Positions 50,198 to 61,664 of a stretch of DNA of 64,000 nucleotides are shown one piece after another. A model generated the notes under the pieces. The model was not told where the DNA came from, made no database searches, and saw only the letters and a list, made by a program, of their open reading frames with translations. Positions within the stretch are counted from its first letter, which is position 1. Each line of letters begins with the position of its first letter. A program made the position numbers and the translations under genes. This DNA is from Micromonospora sp. WMMD1128 (GTDB taxonomy: Bacteria > Actinomycetota > Actinomycetes > Mycobacteriales > Micromonosporaceae), in assembly GCF_027497235.1 (NCBI RefSeq), contig NZ_CP114902.1:4490001-4554000 (forward strand), given 5' to 3'.

Positions 50198-52609
50198 ATG
50201 GAGACCGCGCTGGACCTGCACAGCCCCCTGACCGACGACGACCTGCGCCGGCTGGACGCCTACTGGCGGGCGGCGAACTACCTCACCGTCGGGCAGATCT
50301 ACCTGCTCGACAACCCGCTGCTCCGCGAGCCGCTGCGGCCCGAGCACATCAAGCCGCGGCTGCTGGGCCACTGGGGCACCAGCCCGGGCCTCAACCTGCT
50401 CTACGCGCACCTCAACCGCGTCATCGTCGACCGGGACCTGTCCGCGATCTTCGTCACCGGCCCCGGCCACGGCGGCCCCGCGCTCGTCGCCAACACCTGG
50501 TTGGAGGGCACCTACAGCGAGCTCTACCACCACATCCCGCGGGACGAGTCCGGCATGCAGCGGCTGTTCCGCCAGTTCTCCTTCCCCGGCGGCATCCCCA
50601 GCCACGTGGCGCCGGAGGTGCCGGGTTCGATCCACGAGGGCGGCGAGCTGGGGTACGCGCTGAGCCACGCCTACGGCGCCGCGTTCGACAACCCGGACCT
50701 GCTCGTCGCCTGCGTGATCGGCGACGGCGAGGCGGAGACCGGCCCGCTCGCCGGGAGCTGGCTGTCGAATGTGTTCCTCAACCCGGCCCGGGACGGGGCG
50801 GTGCTGCCGATCCTGCACCTCAACGGCTACAAGATCGCCAATCCGACCGTGCTGGACCGGATCCCCGCCGAGGACCTGCTGGACCTGATGCGCGGCTACG
50901 GCTACCACCCGTACGTGGTCGAGGGCGACGACCCGACGGCGGTGCACCACCTGCTCGCCGCGACGCTCGACCGGGCGGTCGACGAGATCGCCGAGATCCA
51001 GCGCCGGGCCCGTTCCGGCGGCGACGTCGAGCGCCCCCGCTGGCCGATGATCGTGCTGCGTACGCCGAAGGGCTGGACCGGGCCGGCGGACGTCGACGGC
51101 AAGCAGGTCGAGGGGACCTTCCGCGCCCACCAGGTGCCCATCTCCGAGGTACGCGACAACCCGGCGCATCTGGCCGAGCTGGAGCGCTGGCTGCGCGGCT
51201 ACCGGCCGGAGGAGCTGTTCGACGCCACCGGCGGCCCGGTCGCCGAGCTGGCCGCGTTGCCACCGACCGGCGACCGGCGGATGAGCGCCAACCCGGTCGC
51301 CAACGGCGGCAAACTGCTGCGCGACCTGGACCTGCCGGACTTCCGCGACTACGGGTTGGACATCGAGGAGCCGGGCGGCACGGTGGCCGGCGCGACCGGC
51401 ACGCTCGGCCCCTGGGTCCGCGACGTGATCACCCGTAACCCGGAGACGTTCCGCCTGTTCGGCCCGGACGAGGTCGCCTCCAACCGGCTCGGCGCCGCGT
51501 TCGAGGTCACCGACCGCGCGTTCGTCGGCCGCCGGGAACCCGGCGACGACCACCTCTCCCCCGACGGCCGGGTGATGGAGGTGCTCTCCGAACACCTCTG
51601 CGAAGGCTGGCTGGAGGGCTACCTGCTGACCGGCCGGCACGGCCTCTTCACCAGCTACGAGGCGTTCATCCACATCGTCGACTCGATGGTCAACCAGCAC
51701 GCCAAGTGGCTCAAGGTGACCCGGCACATCCCCTGGCGGGAGCCGATCGCCTCGCTGAACTACCTGCTCTCCAGCCACGTCTGGCGGCAGGACCACAACG
51801 GCTTCTCGCACCAGGACCCGGGCTTCATCGACCACGTGGCCAACAAGAAGGCCGAAGTGGTCCGCGTCTACCTGCCACCGGACGCCAACACGCTGCTCTC
51901 CACCATGGACCACTGCCTGCGCAGCCGGCACTACATCAACGTGGTGGTGGCCGGGAAGCAACCCGCGCCGAACTGGCTGACCATGGACGAGGCGGTCCAA
52001 CACTGCCGCCGTGGCCTGGGCATCTGGGACTGGGCCAGCACCGACGACGGGGCCGAGCCGGACGTGGTGCTCGCCTGCGCCGGCGACGTGCCGACGCTGG
52101 AGACCCTCGCGGCGGCCGACCTGCTGCGCCAGCACCTGCCCGACCTGAAGGTGCGGGTGGTGAACGTGGTCGACCTGATGCGCCTGCAACCGCCCTCGGA
52201 ACACCCGCACGGCCTGCCGGACAACGAGTTCGACACCATCTTCACCCGCGACAAGCCGGTCATCTTCGCCTACCACGGCTACCCGTGGCTGATCCACCGG
52301 CTCACCTACCGCCGGACCAACCACGAGAACCTGCACGTACGCGGCTACAAGGAGGAGGGCACCACCACCACGCCGTTCGACATGGTGATGCTCAACGACC
52401 TGGACCGCTTCCACCTGGTCATCGACGTCATCGACCGGGTGCCCGGGCTGCGGTCACGCGCCGCCCACCTGCGCCAGGAGATGGTGGACACCCGCCAGTC
52501 CTGCCGCGACCACACCCGCGAGTACGGCGAGGACGACCCCCGGGTCGCCGAGTGGCGCTGGATCCGCGAGACCGAACCGGCCCTGCGGACCGGTGAGCGG
52601 GAGCAGTGA
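50198..52609 (+). CDS. xfp: Phosphoketolase (Xfp)
   Basis: An 803-residue thiamine diphosphate enzyme. [39 protein letters not shown], the ThDP motif [15 protein letters not shown] and the [13 protein letters not shown] loop are diagnostic. It splits xylulose 5-phosphate (and possibly fructose 6-phosphate) with phosphate into acetyl phosphate plus glyceraldehyde 3-phosphate, producing ATP-yielding acetyl phosphate without net oxidation, useful when respiration is limited. It sits between two usp genes, likely one operon. Confidence 0.95.
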   Translation: METALDLHSPLTDDDLRRLDAYWRAANYLTVGQIYLLDNPLLREPLRPEHIKPRLLGHWGTSPGLNLLYAHLNRVIVDRDLSAIFVTGPGHGGPALVANTWLEGTYSELYHHIPRDESGMQRLFRQFSFPGGIPSHVAPEVPGSIHEGGELGYALSHAYGAAFDNPDLLVACVIGDGEAETGPLAGSWLSNVFLNPARDGAVLPILHLNGYKIANPTVLDRIPAEDLLDLMRGYGYHPYVVEGDDPTAVHHLLAATLDRAVDEIAEIQRRARSGGDVERPRWPMIVLRTPKGWTGPADVDGKQVEGTFRAHQVPISEVRDNPAHLAELERWLRGYRPEELFDATGGPVAELAALPPTGDRRMSANPVANGGKLLRDLDLPDFRDYGLDIEEPGGTVAGATGTLGPWVRDVITRNPETFRLFGPDEVASNRLGAAFEVTDRAFVGRREPGDDHLSPDGRVMEVLSEHLCEGWLEGYLLTGRHGLFTSYEAFIHIVDSMVNQHAKWLKVTRHIPWREPIASLNYLLSSHVWRQDHNGFSHQDPGFIDHVANKKAEVVRVYLPPDANTLLSTMDHCLRSRHYINVVVAGKQPAPNWLTMDEAVQHCRRGLGIWDWASTDDGAEPDVVLACAGDVPTLETLAAADLLRQHLPDLKVRVVNVVDLMRLQPPSEHPHGLPDNEFDTIFTRDKPVIFAYHGYPWLIHRLTYRRTNHENLHVRGYKEEGTTTTPFDMVMLNDLDRFHLVIDVIDRVPGLRSRAAHLRQEMVDTRQSCRDHTREYGEDDPRVAEWRWIRETEPALRTGEREQ

Positions 52610-52652
52610 GCTCGCCGACCCCGCAGTCGCGAACGAAAGGTAGGCACGGCGA

Positions 52653-53513
52653 ATGAACGAGGAGATCCTGGTCGGCTACGACGGCTCCGCCGACGCGTCG
52701 GTGGCCCTGCGCTGGGCGCTTGACGAGGCCGGCCGCTCGGGCCGGCCGGTGCGGCTGGCGTACGTCTTCGAGTGGTTGACCGTGGCCGGCTGGATCGGTC
52801 CCGGTGTGGCCCCGGGGATCTGGCCGGACGAGCACGCCCGGGGGCAGGTGGAGGAACTGGTCCGCAAGGCGGCGGCGGACGCCGCCGCCGAACGGCCCGG
52901 CGTCACCGTGCACGGTGAGGTGTTCGACGGCCCGCCCGCGCTGGTGCTCCAGGAACGCTCCGCCGAGGCGGGGATGCTGGTGCTCGGCAGCCGGGGGCAC
53001 GGCGGTTTCGGCGGCCTGCTCGCCGGCTCCACCGCGGTCTCCGTCACCGCGCACGCCCACTGCCCGGTGGTGGTGGTCCGGGACGGCCAGGTCGCCACGT
53101 CGGGGCCGGTGGTGGTCGGCACGGACGGCTCCGAGCCGGCGCTGCGGGCGCTCGGTTTCGCCGTGGAGCGGGCCGCTCAGCGGGACGTGCCGCTGCGGGT
53201 GCTGCGGGCCTGGGATCCGCCACGCGACAGGTGGGCGTCGCCGGGCTTCGACCCGGAGGAGAGCACCGGGATCGAGCGGGCCGCCGTCGAGGCGGAGCTG
53301 GCCCCGTGGCGGGAGACGTTCCCGGACGTGCCGGTGGAGATCTCGGCGGTCCCCGGCAGCGCGGCGTCGTTGCTGGTGGAGGCGAGCCGGTCGGCGCAGC
53401 TCGTGGTGGTCGGCAGCCGCGGCCGGGGCGGCCTGCGCGGCATGCTGCTCGGTTCGGTGAGCCAGCAGCTCATCCAGCACGCCGCCTGCCCCGTCGCCGT
53501 CGTCCGGGAGTAA
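52653..53513 (+). CDS. Universal stress protein, two Usp domains
   Basis: A 286-residue tandem Usp protein. Both domains keep the ATP-binding loop (VLGSRGHGGFGGLLAGST and VVGSRGRGGLRGMLLGSVS), which fits nucleotide binding. It starts 43 bp after the phosphoketolase, so it is likely cotranscribed. Actinobacterial relatives are dormancy/hypoxia-induced. A family 1 palindromic repeat begins at its stop codon. Confidence 0.92.
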   Translation: MNEEILVGYDGSADASVALRWALDEAGRSGRPVRLAYVFEWLTVAGWIGPGVAPGIWPDEHARGQVEELVRKAAADAAAERPGVTVHGEVFDGPPALVLQERSAEAGMLVLGSRGHGGFGGLLAGSTAVSVTAHAHCPVVVVRDGQVATSGPVVVGTDGSEPALRALGFAVERAAQRDVPLRVLRAWDPPRDRWASPGFDPEESTGIERAAVEAELAPWRETFPDVPVEISAVPGSAASLLVEASRSAQLVVVGSRGRGGLRGMLLGSVSQQLIQHAACPVAVVRE

Positions 53514-53558
53514 GGCGGGGGCCCCGCTTAACGCCTTTGGTAGAGGCGGGGGCCCCGC
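53512..53558 (+). repeat. Palindromic repeat family 1, copy 2
   Basis: AAGGCGGGGGCCCCGC, TTAACGCCTTTGGTAGA, GGCGGGGGCCCC: same arm and core order as at 26897. The right arm runs into a partial second unit (GCGGGGGCCCCGCTTAACGCC), so a tandem partial copy is present. It overlaps the end of the usp gene and could act as a terminator. Confidence 0.8.
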
Positions 53559-53564
53559 TTAACG

Positions 53565-53610
53565 CCCCGCCGACCGCCCCGCCGACCGTCACGCGGGGCG
53601 GTCGGCGGGG
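53565..53610. terminator. Strong hairpin, shared by convergent usp and ATPase ends
   Basis: CCCCGCCGACCGCCCCGC and GCGGGGCGGTCGGCGGGG pair perfectly over 18 bp around a 10-nt loop. One arm lies in the last codons of the P-type ATPase gene, so it can terminate both convergent transcripts. Confidence 0.6.
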
Positions 53611-55922
53611 TTGAGGGAGAAGAAGTCCTCCTCCTCCTGGGCCAGGTGCAGACGCAGCACCGCGTCCAGTCCGTAGAGCGCCGCCAGCAGGTCGGGCACC
53701 TCCTGCGCGGGCAGCCGGCCGTCCAGGGTCGCCAGGTGCCCGCCGATCCGCTCCACCAGCCGGACGATCTCCACATGCGCCCGGCTCATCGTCGAGGTCG
53801 CCTCGTCGCTGCCGAGCGGGCCGGCCAACGCCGGGTAGAGCTGCCGTTCCTCCGCCTCCTCGTGCGGCAGCACCTCGTCGACCAGCCGGCGGTGCACGTC
53901 GCGCAGCGCCGGCCCGCACTCCGGGGCGTCCGGGCGGGTCGCCACCAGGTCCGCGGTGTCGCGCAGCCGGGCCAGCACGTCACGCACGCCGCCGTGTTCC
54001 CGCTCGTACCGGTCGAGCAGCTCCCGGGTGTGCGGCGGCACCTCCCGCCGCCGCAGGCCGCCGCCGAGGGCACGCAACGCGTTGAGGATCACCAGCACGT
54101 CGATGCCCTCCTGGAGGAACGCGCCGGCCACCGGCGGCAGCCGGCCGGCGGCGGCCACCAGCATGGCCAGCACCGCCAGCCCCATCCCCACGGTGGCGCT
54201 CTGCACCGCGACGCGGCGGGCGTACCTGGCGATCTCCACCGCGTCGGCGAGCCGGTCCAGCCGGTCCACGGAGAGCACCGCGTCGGCCACGTCGGCGGAG
54301 GCGGTCGCCCCGGTCGCGCCCATCGCCACCCCGACGTGCGCCTCGGCGAGCGCCGGCGCGTCGTTCACCCCGTCGCCGACCATCACGGTCACCGCCCGCG
54401 CCGACTCCGCGCGTACCCGATCGGCCTTCTCCCGCGGAGAGCACCGCGCGATCACGTCGTCCACGCCCACGACCTGCGCCACCTGCCGGGCCGTGCGCGG
54501 CCGGTCGCCGGTCACCATGATCAGCCGGGTCAGCCCCGCCTCCCGCAACCGCCGCACGGTCCGCCGGGCGTCCGGGCGGACCGGGTCCTCCAGCAGGATC
54601 GCGCCGAGCGGCCCCCGCTCGTCGCTCACCCACACGGTGGAGCGGCCGGACAGCTCGGCCCGCTCCCGCGCCCGGTCCGCCCACGGCGGCGGCTCGCCGT
54701 CGAGCTGGCCGACCCGGACCGTCCGGCCGTCGACCCGGCCGGCCACCCCGCGCCCCGGTTCCTCGGTCACCCCGGTCGGTTCGGCCAACGGCAGGCCCCG
54801 CTCGCGGGCCTGCCGGACCAGCGCGGCGGCCAGCACGTGCGGCGAGAGCTGCTCGACGGAGGCCGCCAACCGCAGCACCTCGTCCCGGTCGCCGCCCGGC
54901 GCCACCACCGTCTCCGCGGCCCGCGGCCGGCCGACGGTGAGCGTGCCGGTCTTGTCCATCAGCAGGGTACGGGCGCGGCCGAGCTGCTCCAGCGACCCGC
55001 CGTCCCGCACCAGCACACCCCGGCGGGCCACCCGGGACAGCCCGGAGACCACCGCGATCGGGGTGGCCAGCAGCAGCGGGCACGGGGTGGCCACCACCAG
55101 CACCGCCACCGCCCGCACGAACTCGCCGGACAGCAGCCACGCCAGGCCCGCCAGCAGCAGCGTGAACGGCACGAACCCGGCCGCGTACCGGTCGGCGAGC
55201 CGCACCATCGGGGCCTTGCGCGCCGTCGCCTCCCCGGCCAGCCGGACGATGCCGGCGTACGTGCTCTCCGCCGCGTTGCGGCTGGCCCGCAACCCGAAAC
55301 CGGCACCCGCGTTGACCACGCCGCTTGCCACCTGCTCGCCGGCGGCGCGGCCGACCAGCCGCGACTCGCCGGTCACCACCGACTCGTCGAGCGTGGCCGC
55401 CTCCTCGACCGTGCCGTCCACCGGCACCACGTCACCGGGGCCCACCACCAGCCGGTCGCCGGCGGCCACCCGGTCCAGCGGCACCACCTCGATCCCGCCA
55501 CCGGGGGTGCGCCGGCGGGCCTGCCGGGGCGCGCGCTCCAGCAGCGCCCGCAGGTCGCGGGTGGCCCGGCGACGGGCGTACTCCTCAAGCGCCCGCCCGG
55601 TGGCGACCATCACCGCGATGACGGCCCCGGCCAGGTACTCCCGCACCAGCAGCGCGCCGAGCAGGGCCAGCACGGCGATGACGTCCACGCCGAACTGCCG
55701 GCGCCACAGCTGACGCAGCACCGACCAGGCGGCCGGCACCAGGGCGAACACGGTGACCGCGGCCCAGACCAGACCGGCCACGCCCCGCGCGCCCGCGAAC
55801 CACAGCGCCGCGCCGCCGAGCACGGCCAGCGTGAGCAGCGCCAGCGGGACCCACTCGGCGGTCACGGCCCGCCGGGCCCGGGCCGGCCGTTCGGGTACGC
55901 ATTCGCGCGGTTCGGTTCCCAC
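53589..55922 (-). CDS. P1-type ATPase fused to a C-terminal hemerythrin domain
   Basis: A 777-residue chain. Actuator TGES at 184-187, membrane metal-site motif ATPCPLLLATP (TPCP at 279-282), phosphorylation site DKTGTLT (D323), and hinge GDGVNDAPALAEA are all present. The TPCP variant is not a typical CPC/CPx of Cu/Zn pumps. From about residue 655 a hemerythrin-like domain follows (YEREHGGVRDVLARLRDTAD, DEVLPHEEAEERQLYPALAG, LHLAQEEEDFF), with His/Glu ligands for a di-iron site. The ATPase may move a metal while the hemerythrin senses or handles O2, NO or iron. The linkage fits a redox or dormancy regulon. Confidence 0.87.
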   Translation of the reverse strand: MGTEPRECVPERPARARRAVTAEWVPLALLTLAVLGGAALWFAGARGVAGLVWAAVTVFALVPAAWSVLRQLWRRQFGVDVIAVLALLGALLVREYLAGAVIAVMVATGRALEEYARRRATRDLRALLERAPRQARRRTPGGGIEVVPLDRVAAGDRLVVGPGDVVPVDGTVEEAATLDESVVTGESRLVGRAAGEQVASGVVNAGAGFGLRASRNAAESTYAGIVRLAGEATARKAPMVRLADRYAAGFVPFTLLLAGLAWLLSGEFVRAVAVLVVATPCPLLLATPIAVVSGLSRVARRGVLVRDGGSLEQLGRARTLLMDKTGTLTVGRPRAAETVVAPGGDRDEVLRLAASVEQLSPHVLAAALVRQARERGLPLAEPTGVTEEPGRGVAGRVDGRTVRVGQLDGEPPPWADRARERAELSGRSTVWVSDERGPLGAILLEDPVRPDARRTVRRLREAGLTRLIMVTGDRPRTARQVAQVVGVDDVIARCSPREKADRVRAESARAVTVMVGDGVNDAPALAEAHVGVAMGATGATASADVADAVLSVDRLDRLADAVEIARYARRVAVQSATVGMGLAVLAMLVAAAGRLPPVAGAFLQEGIDVLVILNALRALGGGLRRREVPPHTRELLDRYEREHGGVRDVLARLRDTADLVATRPDAPECGPALRDVHRRLVDEVLPHEEAEERQLYPALAGPLGSDEATSTMSRAHVEIVRLVERIGGHLATLDGRLPAQEVPDLLAALYGLDAVLRLHLAQEEEDFFSLNPADRPA

Positions 55923-55979
55923 GTGCGGATCGTCTCAGTGCCGGCGCGGGGCAGGTAGGGCGAACGCGGGTAATCCGGG

Positions 55980-55993
55980 AGGTCGAAGGACCC
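55980..55993. promoter_or_regulatory. Near-DosR-box between ATPase and nitroreductase genes
   Basis: AGGTCGAAGGACCC (reverse GGGTCCTTCGACCT) matches GGGNCNNNNGNCCC with one mismatch. It lies in the 170-bp divergent spacer and could serve either gene. Confidence 0.4.
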
Positions 55994-56092
55994 GTGCGAT
56001 CCGCCCGACCATGCCAGAGGATGGAGCGGCAACCCCACCCGGCGCGTCCCGGGCGTGGGGCACGATGGGGAGAAACAGGAAAGGTCGTGACG

Positions 56093-57103
56093 ATGAGCCA
56101 CGAGACGCCGGCCACCGACCGCCCGCTGACCACCGCGCTCGCGGAGGCCGCCGGGATGGCCGGCCACGCGCCCTCGGTGCACAACACCCAGCCCTGGCAC
56201 TGGACCGTCCTGCCCGACGCGCTGGAACTGCGGGTCGTCCGGGAACGGCACCTCAGCGTCATGGACCCGGAGGGCCGGCTGCTGGTGGTGAGCTGCGGCA
56301 CCGCGCTGCACCACGCCCGGGTGGCGCTGGCCGCCGAGGGCTGGACCCCGGCGGTGGAACGCCTGCCCGACCCGCACCAGCCCGACCTGATGGCCCGCCT
56401 CACCGGGCTGCGCCACACCGGCGCCGACCCGGACGCCATGCGCCTGGTGCAGTGCATGCGGGTGCGGCACACCGACCGGCGGCCGGTGAGCGACGAGCAG
56501 GTCCCCACCGCCACGCTCGGCGACATCGACCGGGCCGCCACCCGCGAGGGCGTGAATTTGCAACTCCTCAACGACATGCAGAAGATCGAGCTGGCCGGCG
56601 CCGCCCAGCAGGCCGCCGTCGTCGAGTCGGAGAGCCCGGAGCTACGCGAGGAGCTGGCCTACTGGATCAGCCGGGCCGGCGCCGGCACCGGCCTGCCGCC
56701 GGAGGTGCTGCCCGACCAGGCGGCGCAGACCACCGTGCCGGGCCGCGACTTCGGCACCCCGGGCTCGCTGCCGATCGGCCCCGGCCACGACAAGGCCGCC
56801 GTCTACGCCATCCTCTGGGGTTCCGAGGACGAGCCGATGAGCTGGCTGCGCGCCGGCGAGGCGCTCTCCGCCGCCTGGCTCGAAGCCACCCGGCACGGGG
56901 TGTCCCTGGTGCCGCTCTCCGGCGTGGTGGAGGTCGACGGCACCCGCGAGGTGCTGCGGCAGACGCTCGCCGGTCTCGGCCACCCCTACCTGAGCATGCG
57001 TCTCGGCCTGGCCGACCCGACGCAGGCCGCCCCGCCGCACACCCCGCGGCTGGACGCCGCGCAGACCGTCGACACCTCGGCGGTACGCGACCACAGCTCC
57101 TGA
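56093..57103 (+). CDS. Acg-like nitroreductase
   Basis: About 336 residues. The core GHAPSVHNTQPWHWTV and ALHHARVALAAEGWTPAVER, and a C-terminal LSAAWLEATRHGVSLVPLSG, match the Acg branch of FMN-binding nitroreductase-fold proteins, many DosR-regulated. Mycobacterial Acg may sequester flavin rather than act as a reductase. ATG 56093 or GTG 56087 follow AGGAAAGG. It is probably followed by the devS-like gene, which starts 41 bp later but may have its own leaderless promoter. Confidence 0.87.
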   Translation: MSHETPATDRPLTTALAEAAGMAGHAPSVHNTQPWHWTVLPDALELRVVRERHLSVMDPEGRLLVVSCGTALHHARVALAAEGWTPAVERLPDPHQPDLMARLTGLRHTGADPDAMRLVQCMRVRHTDRRPVSDEQVPTATLGDIDRAATREGVNLQLLNDMQKIELAGAAQQAAVVESESPELREELAYWISRAGAGTGLPPEVLPDQAAQTTVPGRDFGTPGSLPIGPGHDKAAVYAILWGSEDEPMSWLRAGEALSAAWLEATRHGVSLVPLSGVVEVDGTREVLRQTLAGLGHPYLSMRLGLADPTQAAPPHTPRLDAAQTVDTSAVRDHSS

Positions 57104-57135
57104 GGGTCTCGTCGGCGCGCGCCACCTGGCGATAG

Positions 57136-58863
<1,728 letters not shown>

Positions 58864-58865
58864 GA

Positions 58866-59504
58866 TCAGTGGGTCTTGCCGAGCAGCCGGGTGGCCAGGA
58901 CCGCCGCCTGGGTCCGCCGTTCCAGGCCCAGCTTCGCCAGCACGCTTGAGACGTAGTTCTTCACCGTCTTCTCCGCCAGGAACATCTTGCCGGCGATCTC
59001 ACGGTTGGTGAGCCCCTCGGCGACGTACTCCAGGATCCGCCGCTCCTGCTCGGTGAGGGACTTCAGCTCCCGCGGCTGTTCCACGCCGCTGCGGATGCGC
59101 TCCAACACCCGGGTGGTGATCGCCGGGTCGAGCAGCGACTGCCCGGCCGCCACCCGGCGCACCGCGTCCACCAGATCGGTGCCGCGGATCTGCTTGAGCA
59201 CGTAGCCGGCGGCACCCGCCATGATCGCCGCGAACAGCGCCTCGTCGTCCTCGTACGAGGTGAGGATCAACCCCTTGATCGACGAGTCCACGGCGCGGAC
59301 GTCCCGGCAGACGTCGATGCCGTTGCCGTCGGGCAGCCGGGCGTCGAGGATCGCCACGTCGGGGCGGAGCGCGGGTATCCGACGCGTCGCCTCCTGGGCC
59401 AGGCCGGACTCGCCGACCACCTCGATGTCGCCGCTGCTGGTCAGCAGATCGGCCAGGCCACGGCGGACGACCTCGTGGTCGTCGAGCAGGAACACCCGGA
59501 TCAT
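58866..59504 (-). CDS. devR: DevR/DosR-like response regulator
   Basis: A 212-residue NarL/FixJ regulator. Asp54 in VAILDARLPDGNG is the phosphoacceptor and Lys104-like VLKQIRGTD the signalling Lys. The LuxR-type HTH reads EGLTNREIAGKMFLAEKTVK then NYVSSVLAKLGLERRTQAAV, with the residues used by mycobacterial DosR to contact its box (LAEKTVKNYVS) conserved. It is convergent with the kinase gene, ending 2 bp from it, unlike the codirectional dosRS of mycobacteria. It should activate genes bearing GGGNCNNNNGNCCC sites. Confidence 0.92.
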   Translation of the reverse strand: MIRVFLLDDHEVVRRGLADLLTSSGDIEVVGESGLAQEATRRIPALRPDVAILDARLPDGNGIDVCRDVRAVDSSIKGLILTSYEDDEALFAAIMAGAAGYVLKQIRGTDLVDAVRRVAAGQSLLDPAITTRVLERIRSGVEQPRELKSLTEQERRILEYVAEGLTNREIAGKMFLAEKTVKNYVSSVLAKLGLERRTQAAVLATRLLGKTH

Positions 59505-59539
59505 CAGTCCTTTCTACCGTTCCCCCGGCGCCCCCGCAC

Positions 59540-59609
59540 GGGCCGAAGGTCCCGTCCGACCCGTCCGGTCCGGGACGGTCGGCCCCGCCCGGGTGGGGAC
59601 CTCCGGCCC
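59540..59609. promoter_or_regulatory. Triple DosR-box-like array between devR and nitroreductase
   Basis: Three exact GGGNCNNNNGNCCC matches: GGGCCGAAGGTCCC (59540-59553), GGGACGGTCGGCCC (59572-59585) and GGGACCTCCGGCCC (59596-59609), with centre spacing of 32 and 24 bp. The region lies between the divergent devR-like gene and the Acg-like nitroreductase, so it could drive both. Three hits in 70 bp is well above the chance rate (about one in 3.5 kb). Confidence 0.65.
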
Positions 59610-59669
59610 TGCTCAGGGCGCGTCGCGGTGACGCACCGTGGGGGTGGACCGAGCGGAGGGAGCACGACC

Positions 59670-60638
59670 ATGGGATACACCGTCCGGCAGCTGCGGGGCG
59701 CGGTCGCCGACGCGGTACGCGCCCCGTCGCTGCACAACACCCAGCCGTGGCGGTTCCGACTGCGCGACGGCGGCATCGAGGTCACCGTCGACCCGCGGCG
59801 CGCCCTGCCCGCCACCGACCCGACCGGCTGGGGCGCGCGGGTCGCCTGCGGGGCGGCCCTGTTCAACCTGCGGCTGGCGCTCGCCGTGGCGGGCACCCCG
59901 GCCACGGTCCGGCTGCGCCCCTACCCGACCGACCCGGACGTGGTGGCCCGGCTCGAACCCGACGTGCCGCGCCGGCCCACCCCGACCGAGCAGAGCCTGC
60001 ACGGGGCGATCGCCCGCCGGTTCAGCAACCGCGCGCCGTTCTGGCCCGACCCGGTGCCGGCCGAGGCCCGCTGGCGGCTCGGCGAGGCGGCCCGGGCCGA
60101 GCAGTGCTGGCTGGAACTGGTCATCGGCGCCAGCGCGGTCAACGCGCTCGCCGAGGTCGCCCGCAGCGCCCACCGGGTGCTCGAACGCGACCCCGCGTAC
60201 GTGGCCGAGCGGGTCGACTGGATGCGCTCGGAGCCCGCCCCCGACGGGGTCCCTGCCGCCGCCGGCGGGCCGCAGAGTGAGCCGCAGGACCTGCTGCCGC
60301 AGCGCGGCTTCGGCGGACGCAACCGCGCCCCCGGCCGGGACTTCGAACCGGAACCGCTCGTCGCGGTGCTCGGCACCCCCGGCAACACCGGCACCGACCA
60401 GGTCGTCGCCGGGCAGGCCCTGCAACGGGTGCTGCTCACCGCCACCGACGCCGGCCTCGGCGCGTCGCTGCTCTCCCAACCGATCGAGGTGCCGGCGGCG
60501 CGGGAGGCGCTGCGGTTGTCCCTGGGCCGGTTCGGCACCCCGCAGATGGTGATGCGGATCGGCTACGGGCAGCCGGGACGCGCCACCCCGCGCCGCCCGG
60601 TCGACGAGGTGCTCGACCTGCCGGTCGTGCCGGCCTGA
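59670..60638 (+). CDS. Second Acg-like nitroreductase
   Basis: A 322-residue protein. Core AVADAVRAPSLHNTQPWRFR, then ARVACGAALFNLRLALAVAG, RRFSNRAPFWPDPVP and the C-terminal SLGRFGTPQMVMRIGYG identify the same Acg-like nitroreductase fold. GGAGGGAGCACGACC precedes ATG 59670. Its upstream region carries three DosR-box-like sites. Confidence 0.87.
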   Translation: MGYTVRQLRGAVADAVRAPSLHNTQPWRFRLRDGGIEVTVDPRRALPATDPTGWGARVACGAALFNLRLALAVAGTPATVRLRPYPTDPDVVARLEPDVPRRPTPTEQSLHGAIARRFSNRAPFWPDPVPAEARWRLGEAARAEQCWLELVIGASAVNALAEVARSAHRVLERDPAYVAERVDWMRSEPAPDGVPAAAGGPQSEPQDLLPQRGFGGRNRAPGRDFEPEPLVAVLGTPGNTGTDQVVAGQALQRVLLTATDAGLGASLLSQPIEVPAAREALRLSLGRFGTPQMVMRIGYGQPGRATPRRPVDEVLDLPVVPA

Positions 60639-60659
60639 CCTGCGCGCCCCGGGTCGCTC

Positions 60660-61664
60660 TCAGGCGGCCGGCAGCGAGGCCAGCAGCGCAGCCTCCCGCT
60701 CCGAGGCCAGGCCCACCGTCGCCCGCGCCGGCCGTCCCGCCCGCGCCGGCACCCGACCCACCTCGCGCAGCCACCGCCACGTGTCGGCGACCGTCTCGGC
60801 GACCGGCCGGCAGACCAGACCCGCCGCGTACGCCCGCTCCACGTCCCGCTCCTGCAACCAGCGGTATTCGTGGCCGCGTGGGATCCAGACCGGCAGGTCG
60901 TTCCACGGCTCCACCCCGGCGGCCAGGATCGGCTCCGGCTCCGTCCAGCGCAGCGTCGCGTCCGACCCGGTCGTCGCCACCACCGCGTCGAGCAGCTCAC
61001 CCATCGTCGTGTGCCCGGTGCGACTGACCACGTTGTACGCCCCGCCGACGCCCTCGGCGCCCCGGTCCAGCAGCCAGCTCGCCAGGTCGCGGACGTCGAC
61101 GTACTGCACCGGGAGGTCGCGCGGGCCCGGCGCCAGCACCGCACCACCCCGGGCGATCCGGTGCAGCCACCACGGCAGCCGGCCGATGTCCTCCCCCGGC
61201 CCGAGGATCAGACCGGCCCGGACCAGCAGCGCCCGGTCGCCGAACACCTCCACCGCGGCCCGCTCCCCGCCGGCCTTGTTGCTCGCGTAGTCGCCGTCGT
61301 CCGCGTCCGGCTCGGCGGCGACGGTCCGCGCCTCCTCCCCGCTGCCCGGGTCGACCGGCGGCGCGTACACCGAGCCGCTGGAGACGTAGACGTAGTGCGG
61401 CACCGCGCCGGCCAGCGCCCGCGCCGCGTCCCGTACCGCCCGGGGCGCGCCGTCCCAGGTGTCCACCACCAGATCCCACTCGCCGCCGGCGAGCGCGGCG
61501 AGCCCGCCGGGCGCGTCCCGGTCACCCCGCAACCGGTGTACGCCGGCCGGCGCCTCCCCGTGCACCCCCCGGTTGAACACGGTGACCGACCAGTCGCGGC
61601 GTACCGCCTCGGCCACCACCGCCCCACCGACGAAGCCCGTGCCACCCAGCATCAGCAGTCGCAT
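60660..61664 (-). CDS. NAD-dependent epimerase/dehydratase family protein
   Basis: A 334-residue extended SDR. MRLLMLGGTGFVGGAVVAEA is the nucleotide loop; the catalytic Tyr region is YASNKAGGE (Y-x3-K), with VSSGSVYAPPVDPGSGEEAR before it. The C-terminal part (YRWLQERDVERAYAAGLVCR) matches reductase/RNA-binding members (chloroplast CSP41-like or isoflavone reductase-like), so the substrate is unclear. It is convergent with the nitroreductase. Confidence 0.85.
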   Translation of the reverse strand: MRLLMLGGTGFVGGAVVAEAVRRDWSVTVFNRGVHGEAPAGVHRLRGDRDAPGGLAALAGGEWDLVVDTWDGAPRAVRDAARALAGAVPHYVYVSSGSVYAPPVDPGSGEEARTVAAEPDADDGDYASNKAGGERAAVEVFGDRALLVRAGLILGPGEDIGRLPWWLHRIARGGAVLAPGPRDLPVQYVDVRDLASWLLDRGAEGVGGAYNVVSRTGHTTMGELLDAVVATTGSDATLRWTEPEPILAAGVEPWNDLPVWIPRGHEYRWLQERDVERAYAAGLVCRPVAETVADTWRWLREVGRVPARAGRPARATVGLASEREAALLASLPAA

